Shown here piece by piece: positions 45,801 through 58,455 of a stretch of DNA of 64,000 nt; the first letter of the stretch is position 1; the number at the start of each line of letters is the position of its first letter. The notes under the pieces are model-generated. The model saw only the letters and a list, made by a program, of their open reading frames with translations. It ran no database searches and had not been told where the DNA came from. This DNA comes from Whitmania pigra (Eukaryota; Annelida; Clitellata; Hirudinida; Haemopidae): NCBI GenBank assembly GCA_021613335.1, contig JAJTWR010000159.1, positions 749,001 through 813,000 of the forward strand, in the 5' to 3' direction. The position numbers were made by a program, and so were the translations under genes.

Positions 45801-45835
45801 TTGCTCCGAAAATGGAATGAAGTCCTGTCAGAAAC

Positions 45836-46045
45836 GGCGTGCGAGTTAGTTCAGAGGGTTGCCTGCGAACGGCGGTGAAAGCAACAGTCGTTACGTGTCG
45901 TGTTCGCAGCCCAGCACTGCCAAGGAGCGCCCTCGGGTATGGGGGCTATGCCTGAGTCCCGTCCTAATCCTCTAGCTATGAAATAGACGTTAATAAACAA
46001 CCAACCAACCTAAGAAGTGCCTTCACATCCTATTCGGAAAAAATC
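45836..46045 (+). repeat. Chimeric tRNA-derived SINE
   Basis: The head is family 1 (GGCGTGCGAGTTAGTTCAGA, B-box-like GTTCGCAGCCC, then CCAAGGAGCGCCCTCGGG). Next comes the family 2/LINE-type tail CCTAATCCTCTAGCTATGAA...GACGTTAATAAACAACC, and then the family 1 tail AAGAAGTGCCTTCACATCC. It is either a recombinant or one SINE inserted in another. Confidence 0.6.
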
Positions 46046-46379
46046 GGTTGAACACTAATGCAGTGCTAGAAATATTGTTACGACATACCCACTTTTTGTG
46101 GATTATTTCCTTACAAATTAACATATCTTGCTGAAATTTTCAGCAATTATATAAAACACCATTTGTAAACATCGTGCAAAATTTCCTTTCATGTGGGTTA
46201 ATGGTTCCCGTAAATTATGCAAATGAGCCATTTTTGGCCTAGAAATATTATTATGACAGTTTCCGTTTCATCAATTTCAAGGGCTTATTGGAAAGATCAA
46301 ACATTAAATTGTCATTAAGAAGGCTATATAAAGGAGTGTGAAATTCAAAACTTCCTTTTACATTCATTTTATCATGGGG

Positions 46380-46975
46380 TAGAAAGCAGGTTTGACAGAA
46401 GGAGAAAGAAGACAAGTTAAGGCCTTTAAGAAGGCAAACTATTCAATAAGAAAGATTGCAAATGAGTTGAATAGGTCAAGAGCTGTCATCAAATGTTTTT
46501 TGGATGATCCAGACTCATATGGGAAGAAGTACAAGGGCGGAGGACCAAAAAAACTCTCGAATCAGATTCAGAGACGTCTCATCAGAGAGGCTTCACAAGG
46601 GGAATATTCGTGTAAACAGCTAAAAGATAAGCTGGACTTGGATGTCTATGTTAGGACAGTCTGCAATTATCTTAATTCAAGTGGACAGTCGAAATACGAA
46701 ATGCGAAAGCGAGCTCCAGCGTTGAAAGTCCATCACAAGAAAAACGCCTCTTCTGGGCCATAGAGATGGTCAGCTACAAAAAAAGATGGGAACGCGTAAT
46801 TTTCACAGATGAAAAAAAATTCAACCTTGATGGTCCAGATGGCTATAAATACTACTGGCATGATCTTAGAAAAGAAAGAGATGTTTTTTTTTTAGCAGAA
46901 AACACGGAGGAGGCTCTGTGATGGTATGGGGAGGAATTTCAGCATTTGGGAGGACGGAACTGGTGCATTGGATCT
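46380..46975 (+). pseudogene. Tc1-like transposase, broken
   Basis: The N-terminal paired helix-turn-helix is intact: GLTEGERRQVKAFKKANYSI, KIANELNRSRAVIKCFLDDP and RRLIREASQGEYSCKQLKDK. A frameshift after 46,740 is followed by the first catalytic block, [20 protein letters not shown] and [10 protein letters not shown] (DD motif), then a slip at a T-run and [15 protein letters not shown]. The C-terminal third is missing. An in-frame TAG follows the presumptive ATGGGG start. IS630/Tc1/mariner superfamily. Confidence 0.85.
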
Positions 46976-47478
46976 TGTTGGTTTTATGAAAACTGGTAAC
47001 CTGTGACTTATTTCCAAATCTTCTAAGTTCACTGAAAATTTTATTAACAACAGCAGTTTCAAGAGAAGGTTGTTGCCAGGGAATCTTGACGATATTTTAA
47101 TTTCTGAAGATAATTCGGAATTATTTTTGTTGGTCGCCATGACATAACTGTTCAACTAATTGAGAAATAGATTTTGTAAAGTTTGTCTACGATTCTTACG
47201 TGAATCTAACCACTTCTTTTAAGATGAATTCCGGTGACTTATGAACAATCATAAAATAATCAATCATGTACCTTTTATTTAATTATAATGTCTTAATTCA
47301 ATTTAGATAGTTTATTAATTTGTATTTGCGGTAGCATTTTATTGAACGGATTTGTTATTAGGAAGAATTCCTTAGTTACTAAAGAAAACTAAATTTAAAA
47401 TGTTTAATTAAATAAATAATGCATCTGTCCGATGAAATTGCCACGTTATCCATCAATAGCTTCAGGTGGTCTGTCTAT

Positions 47479-47568
47479 CAAACAGATAACGTCCGTTGCT
47501 TAGCTAGATGATTAGGAAGGCGCTTCCGCAACGGGGTTCGAATCCGCGCTGCCATCGCGAGAGGCAGA
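47479..47568 (-). repeat. tRNA-derived SINE, family 2 copy
   Basis: Read on the minus strand it has GATGGCAGCGCGGATTCGAA with a B box (GATTCGAACCCCG), then CCTAATCATCTAGCTAAGCA and ACGGACGTTA. It matches the copy at 61,086 and the 3' tail of the LINE at 29,870. Confidence 0.75.
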
Positions 47569-48194
47569 TGGTCGTACAGGCAAGATATAAATTACGTCCT
47601 TTTTATCTTCCTTCCCTCTCCTCAAGACGACACTTCGTTAACTGTATCATTACTCGTCTAAGTCATTTCTCTGGCATTCACGTCAAGATTCTTTCATGTA
47701 AGAAATTCTATCCTCTTAACAATCCTGTCACAAACCTTTGTTGTTCCGAACTTTTCTGCAAATCCTGATTCATATATGTTGTATTTCTCAAAAAGTGAGG
47801 TGAGTAGGTGTCGGTTTGTGAAATATTGCGATAAATATTTGGTGATAAATTTAAGTAATAATATTTTGGTCTGATTAAATTGCATGACGCAATTTTCGGA
47901 TCAATTGCCCACAATTGTCTATTTGCGCTATCGCCGTGGGAATTTGGTTACCAGTGCTGGATTAAGCATCGTGGAGGCCCAGAGGCACTCAAACTTTTGA
48001 GGCCCCAGTGCCTACAAGAACGCAAGTTGCTTTTAATCGTTTAAATTATCCTACCAGTGCCAGGACATAAAATGTAAAATGTAGCAATACGACATTATTA
48101 AATTAAAAATTTAAGAAAACAAGCACTGCATAAATATTTGACTATTTATCCAGAAAGAAATAATATGAAACTTAAACTACGATATGTAGTTATC

Positions 48195-48790
48195 GTTCAA
48201 TACCGTAAACAAATAGAATCTAGGGACAAGAATCTTCTCACCAAAGCTTTCTGCGTATATGTCAGACCAATCCTTGAGTGCAGCAGTCAGGTCTGGAATA
48301 CTCACCATAAATACCTGATCGAGAACATTGAAAAAATCCAAAAGAAATTTACCAAGACCATCCCTGATGTTGGACAGCTAAAGTACCACGATCGGCTGAA
48401 GGCTCTACAACTTAAATCGCTTGAACATCGTCGTTTAATAGCTCAGCTCTGCTTATTATAGGGGATCATAAATAATTTAACATCAACTCACCTTAAAAAC
48501 CATAATCATTTTGCAAACTACTCATCAACTAGATGTCATCAATTTAAACTAAGGTCATATTTTGTGCAATAGATAACATCAAATATTTTTTTGAAATCGA
48601 ATAATTAACGTCTGGAATAATTTACCTAATAGAATCGTCTCAGCTTGCACCTATAGTCGCTTCACCTCCCTCCTGAATGAATATGACTTATCACCTTTTC
48701 TCGTTTACTTTTTACTGATTGAACCTTTCGTTTCTTTCTTCAACTTTTTGCAGTTTGATAGTGAGGCTTCGGTCCTCTACCCACTTAAAA
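48195..48790 (+). pseudogene. 3'-end fragment of a second LINE (RT C-terminus)
   Basis: KNLLTKAFCVYVRPILECSS, QVWNTHHKYLIENIEKIQKK and FTKTIPDVGQLKYHDRLKAL are the conserved post-RT block of CR1/L2-like LINEs. The frame continues in pieces (NHFANYSSTRCHQFKLR) towards 48,780. It is clearly different from the LINE at 23,400. It is 5'-truncated, as is usual, and lies within the hAT at 47,952. Confidence 0.8.
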
Positions 48791-48809
48791 AAAATTGTGA
48801 TACTGGCTT

Positions 48810-48987
48810 CAGGGATGTAATTTTAGTTTTTTCCAAAGGGGCAAACCTTCGCACAACCTGAGAAGACGACCATTTTTTGGTTCTAGCCAAAATTCAGGGG
48901 GGTGGGGCAAGTTTTAGACTAGACGCAACAAAAGGTCATCTCTTCATATTTTGTTTGGCGTTTGCCCCCCCCCAAATTACATCCCTG
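48810..48987. mobile_element. 178-base hAT-type MITE
   Basis: The tips CAGGGATGTAATTTTAG and AAATTACATCCCTG are inverted repeats. The flanking octamers ACTGGCTT and GGTGACTT agree at 5 of 8. A related copy is at 19,948-20,134. Confidence 0.7.
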
Positions 48988-49735
48988 GGTGACTTTGTAA
49001 ACAAATAGAATTTCTGCGGCTGATTGGAAATGTTTGTTTACAAAGTCGTCCCCTTAGTTTTGTGGGCGGAGGATCATTTGCACGGCTTTTCTTTAAGGTG
49101 GCGCTGGTCATGTCATTAGGGCTTACAATTGTTTAATGTTAGACGCAATCGAACAAAAAAATTTCTTTTGTCACGGTCCCTAGAAGTCTCGGGGCCCAAA
49201 GGCAGTTGCCTACTCTGCCTAATGGGTAATCCGGCACTGGTGGTTACCATATGAAACTAAATGTAATTGACATTTGTCACTCCATAACATGTTCTATTTA
49301 GTTTTATTTTAAGTTACGACCAAGATGCGAATAGGGTTGACATGTATCGTATCCTAATTCATGCACATTTTGACTAAAAGCATGATTATTGCCTAGCCCC
49401 CGGAAGCGCATCTACTGAATATTGCACAAGGTGATGAAACACTGAAGTATTAGATGATTCATCATGGTGACTTATTTCAATGAATGTCATTAATTGATTT
49501 GTTTAAGATATCGAAGCAAAAATAATAATTGTTGATATAAATACTAGATATGTGGCAACGAATCTCATATCATTATCAATACCTACTTGTAAACAAAGTG
49601 AATGCTAGCGGTAAACATATTATAATGTAGAGTAGGTTTTTACCAGCTAAAGCTCTATGATAATCTAATAAATAATATTTTAGTATAAGTCGAAAAACTG
49701 TAAAACATGTCATGCATTATCGGATTAAGCGAGCT

Positions 49736-52700
49736 ATGGACGTAGACGAGGTAAAAAATTCTGATAGTTCGACGATGGAGGATATGCCCGAGAGTCTCCC
49801 TCCTGAGGTTAACTTTTGAAATTATTTTATTGCAGTCATTTTATTTAATATGTTAGTGTTGTAAAGGTTGAAGAGGGTAACATCGAGTACAAGGTCAGTG
49901 TTTATTTGGCTATGTAATTTGATACACTTTAACCGTGGATCCTCCATTTATTAATGTGTAATCAGTTAATAATTTGCCTTCAAAGAGGAAACTTGTTAAT
50001 CCATCTGATCTCAGATTGGAACACTTGGTCACACAAATGAAGTATAGGTTACAAGAAGGTAATTTATTGATAATTTGAAGTTAATTAGTTAATTAATTAA
50101 TTAATTAAGTTTCAATTAGTAGATTAACTAAAGACGACTTTGTGATGTGAAATTGAAGTTGATCTATGTGATAGTCTAATTGATAAATTTTAAATTGTTA
50201 ATTTAGGTGATAGATACGTATTTTGATTTTTAAAAAGAACCGTTAATAAAAAATTGTAATTATTTGCTTTTGGCATATTAATGCAATGATTTAGTTAACT
50301 TGGAGTTATGAAGTAAGACAATGAAATAGATATTTATTTTGTTCATCAGTGAAGAATGATATTGATAATACTGTCTATGGTCTGTTTGCTTGTAAAAATT
50401 AAATATATAATAATAATAATAATAATAATTAATTTATAAAGCGCCATGTGCGTAGCGTCAGAGGCTCCAATAACAATATTAATAACAATAGTTTATTTGA
50501 ATCACACTATGTGCTATCAATGGGGCCTAAAAGAAAATTTATATATTTATGTTAATACGCTTAATTATCTAATCATTTTGAACAGGTAATGGAGAGGCAC
50601 TTTACGAATTAGGAGTAGAAGATTGCGGGAGATTGGCAGGACTCGACGACGATGAAATGGATGCTTCTCTGACAACGATTAATAACATGGCCACCAGGTT
50701 AACATTTAATCACTGATTTCATGCTTTTGCATTTCAGAAGTGTCTTGCATGTAGCATGCACCTAGTAATTAACGCCAAAGATTTATTCCCAATTTAATTG
50801 AAGTAAAGTTATGCAAGATTTTTACTATTGCGGTCATTTAATACAGATTGGGTGCCTCTGTCTCTGTGATACGAGAGAAATTCCTCGAGGGTAGCCGGAG
50901 AAAGAGGGTTGTTGAGGTTTTGGTGAGAAAAATTCAAGAAGATCACAAGGTAAATTGAAGAAATTTCGAGCCAAATATTGTGTGGAATGAAAAAGTTACT
51001 TGATGCATAATTATCCAGCAAAACTTAGACTTTTATTAATTCATCAAAGTAAGATTATTAGTAAGTACTGTTATTAGTATTATAATACCTTTGAAAACTG
51101 AAATCTGAACATATGAACTTGGAAATAAAGTTCAATAGGATTACAAATGATACATTTTCTGAGGACCAATTATTCTACAATAAACTTAAACTATATTGAT
51201 CTCTTAAAATAAGGTTTTATCTGTTTACTAACATATTTTATCATTGAATTAATTTCATCATACTGTTCCAGCTTGTTGATCTTAGATTGGCAGTTTTGGG
51301 GAATGTTGATTCCGGAAAAAGTACCATCCTTGGAGTTCTGACTCAAGGAGAACTTGATAATGGAAGAGGACGAGCAAGGTATGTCGACCAAGAGATCGTT
51401 ATGCATTTGCAAATGTTCTAAAGCAGGTTGATTGAATTGTCCAATGTGCACATATGACATGTCTGCTTATATATGGTTGATCAATGATCATAATGTAATG
51501 TAATTGAAGGTCTTCCACTGGTAAACAGCTGCTCAATAATTCTAATTGTTCACTGTTTTGAAATAATTTTTTCTTACATTCCTTAATAGATTGTTGCAAA
51601 GTAATAAGTTTTTTTTTTATAAACATGTACTATGTCTTTAAGTTGTCTTCTTGAATTATAAAAATGTATAAACTTACTTTGTTTGCCTATGCAGGTGTGA
51701 TTATGCAATTAATTATAAATTTAAGTTAATCTTTTTATTTTACCACTTCACAAGCCTGGTTTGAAATCAAGTTATCATTTGTGTTTTTAAAAATCTTTAT
51801 ATACCCCCTTTTTAAAAATTGTATGTCTGATTTCATTCCAGAACATATTAAACATCTCATAAGTATTATGGCAACATTTGCTACTCCAAACAAATTGCTA
51901 CAAATTTGAACAAACAACATGATTAATAAGCACTGATAACTTTTTTGCATTGTAGGCTGAACCTCTTCAGACATCTCCACGAAATACAAAGTGGTCGAAC
52001 ATCGAGCATAAGTCATGAAATTCTTGGGTTTGGACCTCAGGATCAGGTATAAGACAATATCAAATAATTATGATACTTATAAATACACATATTTGAGATG
52101 TTTTGCATTTAACTGTAAATTCAACCAAAATATGGTGTACTTGAGTTTCCTTGCATGTAATTTCATAATTTTAATACGGAAGTGTTCAAATACAGGTTGT
52201 GAATTATAGCGAGTCGAGAACAGTTGAAGACATCATGGATGGGTCATGCAAAATTGTGTCTTTTATTGATCTTTGTGGCCATCACAAATATCTCAAGACA
52301 ACAATATTTGGTCTCACTGGGTACTCTCCTGATTATGCTCTGCTTGTTGTCAGTGCCAACACAGGATTAGGTACATTTTTCAAATATTGCTTGTAAAGTA
52401 ACTTGGAATAACAGTGATGACATTTGTGGCAAATGGTCAAAAATGATGCTTTGGATTCAAACGACTTTTGTGCTCTCACAATTTTATTGCAAGCTATAGC
52501 TAGGTTGAAATTACTTTTTTTAGCCATCCTAATCTAGCATAACTGGATTGGCAATGGTTACTTAATTAGCGCACGAGTAAGATTTCAAGTTTTACGGATT
52601 GCGTAATTTCTTACTTGTCGTTGCAGTTGGCATGACTAAAGAACATCTTGGTTATGCTCTTGCTTTAAAGCTTCCTGCGTTTGTGGTAGTGAATAAGGTG

Positions 52701-53994
52701 GACGTTTCGAAACCGGCTCAGCTCGAGCGCACGCTCTTGCAACTCGAGCGACTCATCAAAGGGCCTGGTTGCGGCAAGATTCCCTTCAGGGTCGAACACG
52801 AACAGGATGCGATGGCTACTGCTCACAACTTCAACCTGGAGAGGTTTCATCAACATTTACATTTTAAATAAATTTTTTAACTCTTATTTTTGATTCTGAT
52901 GACTTTTGTTAGGATATGTCCTATCATCGCGATATCCTGTGTAACAGGCCATAACCTCGACCTCTTGTTAAAGTTCCTTCAAGTCCTCCCACCATCGAAT
53001 CACGACCGAGAAAAACTTGCTAATGATCTTGCAGAATTTCAGGTTATTAAGATTTTTGTACGTTCGAATTTAATCTATGAATTTACAACTGATAATTTTA
53101 GTGAAGTTATTAACTATTTTGCCTCAAATTCTGAAAATGAGCATGGCTTAATTGATTACATTGAAAAATATGAGAATGTAATCATTTATTAGATTGATGA
53201 AGTTTACACCCTGACTGGAGTGGGTACCATAGTTAGTGGTGCCATGTTGAGGGGGTCATTGAAGGAAGGAGACAGGCTAATGATTGGCCCTGGGCATCAG
53301 GGACAGTTTGCAGAGATAAAAGTCATGTCAATCCATCGCAATAGACTTCCATGCAGGATGGTTGCTGCTGGACAGACTGCTTGCATTTCTGTTGGAAAGT
53401 TTGAAGAGTTTATTGTCAGAAGGGTAAGTTTGATGTTTTTGATGATCAGTGAGAATGTGAGAGCTCATGTAGCAGTGCCTGAAACATATAAGATTTTGCC
53501 AGAATCCTTATTGAATGTTCTGCAGAGTTTGAAACGAACTGATATCACATTGCACAGAGTTGTTCATGTATTTTTGCTAGCTTTCTAATCAAACTTTTAA
53601 AAAATGATACTCATAATAGGGCCAGGTTCTCATCAGTCCATTGAAAAATTCACATGCCTGCATTGAGTTTGAAGCAGACATATGTGTGCTCTACCATAAC
53701 AAGATCATTTGCAGAGGTTTCCAAGCCGTCGTCCACGTAGGAAATGTCCGACAAACTGCAAGAATTATAAGGATGAATAAGGTAACAAGCCTCCGCACAT
53801 GTTTAATTTTGCATTTTGTTGTTGCATGTCTTTTGTGTTGTTTTCAAAAAATTCAGAATGGAATACAAATGAACGAGAAGGCAGTGGTGACGTTTCGCTT
53901 CATCAACAGGCCAGAATATCTAAGAGTAGGATCGAGGCTACTGTTCCGCGAAGGGAGAACCAAAGGAATGGGCGAAATCACAAAGATTATTTAG
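49736..53994 (+). CDS. GTPBP1: GTPBP1/GTPBP2-family translational GTPase
   Basis: Cytosolic EF-Tu-like GTPase implicated in mRNA decay (GTPBP1) and stalled-ribosome rescue (GTPBP2). Thirteen exons: 49736-49807, 49867-49893, 49986-50058, 50586-50697, 50847-50949, 51272-51378, 51956-52046, 52196-52370, 52627-52843, 52913-53042, 53193-53423, 53620-53781 and 53857-53994. They sum to exactly 545 codons plus stop. G1 is [10 protein letters not shown]3 DLCGHHKY and G4 NKVD. Family blocks include [46 protein letters not shown] and SANTGL. Beta-barrel domains II and III follow ([46 protein letters not shown]). It cannot be assigned firmly to GTPBP1 over GTPBP2; NYSESRT resembles GTPBP1. AATAAA lies at 54,235. 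Confidence 0.95.
50425..50465 (-). repeat. SINE tail fragment after (AAT)n
   Basis: Reverse complement reads GAGCCTCTGACGCTACGCAC then ATGGCGCTTTATAAATT, matching the tail of the SINE at 9,443. It lies in an intron of the GTPBP gene beside an AAT microsatellite (50,408-50,430). Confidence 0.45.
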
Positions 53995-54234
53995 GATTTG
54001 AATCCATCAGCCTTCAGCCATATCCAACTAATGCATTTTAAGCGACTGATACCATTGTTTTATCCCAATGATTCTCCCTTCTCGAATGATGTTAGGCAAG
54101 TGACAAATGCTGACTTCTTTTAAGCTACAATGGATGCAATAGCAGAATTTTTTAAACATCTCTGAGTGCCCAGATATCCAAGTTTGGTGTTTTAGCTTGT
54201 TTTTGAATGTTGTGTTGGAGCTTGGGATGGCCAG

Positions 54235-54240
54235 AATAAA
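54235..54240 (+). promoter_or_regulatory. Poly(A) signal of the GTPBP gene
   Basis: AATAAA lies about 240 bases past the stop, in the 490-base gap before the convergent MED7 gene. Confidence 0.5.
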
Positions 54241-54483
54241 GGGCTATCAATCTGGCTGATGGACATGTTTGTTAACGGGGTAATGTTCAATTAATGCACT
54301 GCCAAGGATATGCAAGGGGTTCACAAGATCAGCTAATTGCTAATCTGGCACTGTACAAAATATCCAATTCTAATAAGAAACTTAATTGTAAATTTAAAGT
54401 ATTTGAAATGTAGCTCGATTAGTCATCTTTATTAAAGGTTCATTAATAACAAGAGTGAAATGCAAATAATATGTATAAAAATA

Positions 54484-55822
54484 TCAGTTCAAGGCATCAA
54501 CAATATTGCACATCATCTCGTCCCTGATGTCCTTGTCAACTTCCATATCCTCCGAAACTTCTTGTTTCACTTTGACCGTGGGAACTTCCGAGGTGAGCAA
54601 AGACGAGTGCGAAGCGTTTGAGAAGTGGAAGCTTTTCATTTCAAACGGTTGATTTTCACTTTGGACCGGAAAGTTCTTGCTCACGAGGAGTTTCGACTGG
54701 AGCTGAGAATCGTCCGGGAGAGATGAAACGGTTGCATTGAGCAGCCCCCTCACTTGCTCGTTGCATTTCTCAATCTTCTCAGCTTGCTCGAGTCTTTGTT
54801 GTTTCTGTTTCTCTAACATCACTCGAAGGGTCTCACGGGCCTAAAAAATCAACAAGTCTATTTATTAGATTAAATAACCTAAAAGTAGAAATTCTCCTTA
54901 AGAAAAATATCTATGATGTCAAATTAATGTTCGCATAAGTCATTCAAAAATTTTATTTCATAAATCTCTTGGTATTGCCTTATATTGATACGATTAAAAA
55001 ACTATTGACCCACATTGCATTGTACAACAAGCTGATGAAGCATCTCAAGTTGCAAGAACACAGAAGCTTTTAATGTTTATGCCTCAAAAATTAGTGGGAG
55101 GTGGGCAAATCAAGCTATTAGTGAATTGTACCTGATGGGGTCTGAACTCATTGATGAGGTGATGCATGTGAATGAAGAGAAGTGTAAGATCATCAATCTT
55201 TTCAATTCTTCTTCTATGACTTGGAGCCTTCACCAGAACATCTAGAAGATCAAGAAAGTTGACCAGGATGGAGAAGTTAAGTTTCTTGAGTTCCCTTTTG
55301 TGGTCGTAATTATGCGGATGCAAACGAAGCAAACTCTGGCTTTCAAGGGGTCTAACAATGTGATCATCTGCTTTGTATTCAGTTCCAAACATCATATAGG
55401 AATCCTTAACAGTTTTAAAAATATGATATAATTTCTGTAACTTAATTTGCATCAATATTTATTAATAGGGAGCATTAGAATATGCTTGATAGATTAAAAA
55501 AAATTAATTCAGCATCCACATAGGTTACGGACCAGAGGTATTTGAGCTCGTAAAAATAAAGAAAAATAATGCTTTCCAGGAAGTTCTCGAAATTGCCGGA
55601 TATTTATCCTCACAAGAACATTGTATAAAGTTTTAATACTAATATTAAATAATGCCAATTTTGTAAGCAGATGTTTGAGTTAAGGTAATTACTAGTTACC
55701 TTCGTCGGTGGTGGTGGCTTTGGTGCTCGTCCGAGTCTTACATTGTCGTCGGAGTATTTGCTCACATAATTCATAGGTGGCGCAGGAAAGGGACTAACTG
55801 AATTTGGTTCAGAAGCAGCCAT
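54484..55822 (-). CDS. MED7: Mediator complex subunit 7 (MED7)
   Basis: Middle-module subunit of Mediator, bridging transcription factors and RNA polymerase II in the nucleus. Three exons (55822-55700, 55404-55132, 54840-54484), all phase 0, give 250 residues (human 233). Diagnostic blocks are [89 protein letters not shown] and [20 protein letters not shown]. These fit the family along the whole length. The C-terminal tail with [14 protein letters not shown] resembles the KTEPMD-type sumoylation motif of vertebrate MED7. Start is the ATG at 55,822. It is tail to tail with GTPBP. Confidence 0.96.
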
Positions 55823-58049
55823 TTTTCAGCAAACTATCAAATAAATCCCAAAACGGCCCGTGTTCTCACGATCCCACTAGACGAGCGACGAATCTAAAGA
55901 TTGAAAACAACGTCAAAATGTTTTAAAAGTAAAATTTATTATTTCAGACAAATTTATATATGCCTTGTTTTTGAAACCGTTTTAGTTTCTTCATTTACAA
56001 AATAAATATATTCTTTGCTAGCCGGTTATTTTACTTACTATAACATATCATTAAGAGTACAACAATGTCTATGTGATAAACCACTTAGTTTATAACTGAT
56101 CTTTTGGTAACTTCTCACAAGACAAATTTATTGAATAATTGTTTTATTCTTTAGTTCATAAATAAAACTAGCTGGTCAACATTCAAGAATTAGTGAAACT
56201 TAAAATTAGACCATAATAAATTAAATTATACCAACTAACCTAAATAATTCAGTATGTAAACATTTTTTTTACAGAAACCGTAATATCTCGAACAGACTTA
56301 TAAAATTATTATTCCATTTATTGAACTAATACAAAATTTCAGAATATCTGAAAACATATTATGGAAATGTTCATGTTCTTATGTTTCATATTAATATAAA
56401 AGTTTTCATATGATTTCAAATCTCTTCCCAAAATATTCTCTGTTTTTTTCATATCAAGCAATAACTACAAAAATCCTTCACACTTTCTAAGTAATACATA
56501 CGATTATAGTCCTTCTTTTACCAAATCCACACTTAAATTATTCTCAATTCAATGTTATGGGAGGACTTTACTCCTCCATACCTTCATCTATCAAAGACCT
56601 AACTCAGTGAAACACATGCCCTTTCAAATTACTTTATTTACTACTAAAAATGTCGTGCAAACGATATTTATTGAGTGGAAGTGTATAGCTTATGATTTTG
56701 AATATAACTATTTTCAGATTCAGTCCGACAGCGGAAGCGTGTGCATCCTTAAGGCTGGCCCTTTGGGTTTATTTGAATTTATTTGCTTTCGCTTTATGTT
56801 TTTTTTCTATATATATAACGGCTTGTTTGTTTGTTTGATTCAATAAACTCATAAACAAAAAAAATATCAATATGGACACCAACTCCCATAAAAGTTCTTC
56901 AGTAACTGTAAGTGGTATATAAACTTACAAAATAGAGTTTTGTCAATTTGGTCATAGAGCAGCAAAAACCCGGTTGAGCAGATGCCCTCCCAACTGGATA
57001 TAGACGCGTAGCTATAGGTTTCGGAATCCAGGGCGAAGTTGATAATTTGCTGCCCTTTCCCTTTGCTTAACAACACCAATTTGGCGCCCCAACAGGCACA
57101 GCGCAACTCTATTTTACAAAAATACCTTTACATCAACATCCCACGCTGGAAGACCTAGCAAAACTGGAAATTGATGGCTAGCTAATAAAGTAGCTAGTAT
57201 GATATATCCCTAACCAACCAGAACCCATTTTTTATGCTTGTCAGGTTATGATATAAAATCTGGTTTGCGGGATTAAATCAACGGCCTCGGCTTTACCTGT
57301 TTTTTTATCGGTTTTTTCTGCGCACATCACGGGAAGCTAGGGGCTCAGCGGCCATATGCTACCTTGTGACAATGAACGATAGATATATCGACGTTGTTGT
57401 CTCGCCAATCTGAAATAGACCTACTCTATCAATGACACACACTGATCCAGCCGGATTTGACACTACCTTAAAAACCTTTAACTTCGATGAAAATTTATCC
57501 TCAATATTGGTATTGAAGTTCTGTTTGAAAAGGGTCCACTACAATAAAATTCTGATTCATTATCATTCACTAACATTCTTTTGTTGTAAAACTATATCTT
57601 CAATTGCTTTATTTCTCTCTAGGTGGCCATGCTAGCGGGATGTGAATCGGGTTGGGCTTTTGCCATTGATTATTGTAATTTGCTTGTAGTTCGTTTATCT
57701 TTGCGTTTTAACGTTGTCTGCATTTATTTGGTCTTCATAAAATATTTTAAAAAATCAACTCAAGGAGCATACATTTTATTATTTATTGAGATCACGTGCT
57801 CCTATTAATACATACGATAAGAAAGTCAGTGGTGTCTGTCATTTTCCTGAAGAATTTGATTTTGAACGCGAATTTTCACTAAAGAGAAGGTTTTACCCTT
57901 TTGTAGTTAAGCTTTTGAAAGGCATATTTCTACGCTTTTATTTTAATCCTTAAGCATTGAAACCCCTTTTTGAAAATTTTCTTTTATTTTTCTATATGTT
58001 TTAAATCTGAATAACAGAGTTTAGCCACAAATAAACAGAACCTTCTAAC
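55823..58049. other. Mostly non-coding interval
   Basis: AT-rich apart from a more GC-balanced patch at 56,935-57,115, where a minus-strand frame of about 60 codons (LRCACWGAKLVLLSKGKGQQ...) lies between an AG and a possible donor. It is not recognised and could be an isolated exon or a fossil. MED7 promoter sequence presumably lies near 55,823-56,000. Confidence 0.4.
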
Positions 58050-58172
58050 CAGTGGCGCAACTAGGGGGGGGCAGGGGGGGCGCAAGCCCCCCCCAGGCCT
58101 AATAGGAGAGACCCTGCAATTTTTCCAAATCCGATCAGTTTTTTTTTTTTGGTGGGGGGGGGGGTAAGGGGA

Positions 58173-58417
58173 TTTAACTGGTTTGAAACTTTGAGACAGA
58201 AGATAGTCAAACTCATTAATAAATTATTAAAGATACAAAATAAGACTGTAGACAGAAGATAGTCAAACTCATAATAATAATAATCTGTTCTATTTTTAAT
58301 TCTTTATTAATTATAATTGGTAGTTTTGATTTAAACAGTTTCAAAAATTTTTCGACTGCGTCGGGCTTTCGTCCCTTGTCTAAACTTGAGCTCCCCCCTC
58401 AGCATTTTTCGCTGGTT
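58173..58417 (+). repeat. Internal direct repeat R1 of the hAT element
   Basis: Matches 59,043-59,273 over its length: TTTAACTGGYTTGAAACTTT, ACAGAAGATAGTCAARCTCA, AACAGTTTCAAAAATTTTTC, GACTGCGTCGGGCTTT and CAGCATTTTTCGCTGGTT. R1 has a small extra duplication of AGACAGAAGATAGTCAAACT. Confidence 0.85.
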
Positions 58418-58455
58418 ATCTGATGATCAGATAATGTCGTTTTGACAACCCTGCC

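Larger units (their letters stand above)
47952..49239. mobile_element. hAT element containing nested LINE and MITE pieces
   Basis: Left tip CAGTGCTGGATTAAGC and right tip TAATCCGGCACTG are hAT-type inverted repeats. Flanking octamers TTGGTTAC and GTGGTTAC differ at one base, as expected for an 8-bp target duplication. Matching subterminal text (GAGGCCC.GAGGCA / CTCGGGGCCCAAAGGCA) supports the pairing. No transposase was found inside; it holds a LINE fragment and a small MITE. Confidence 0.75.
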
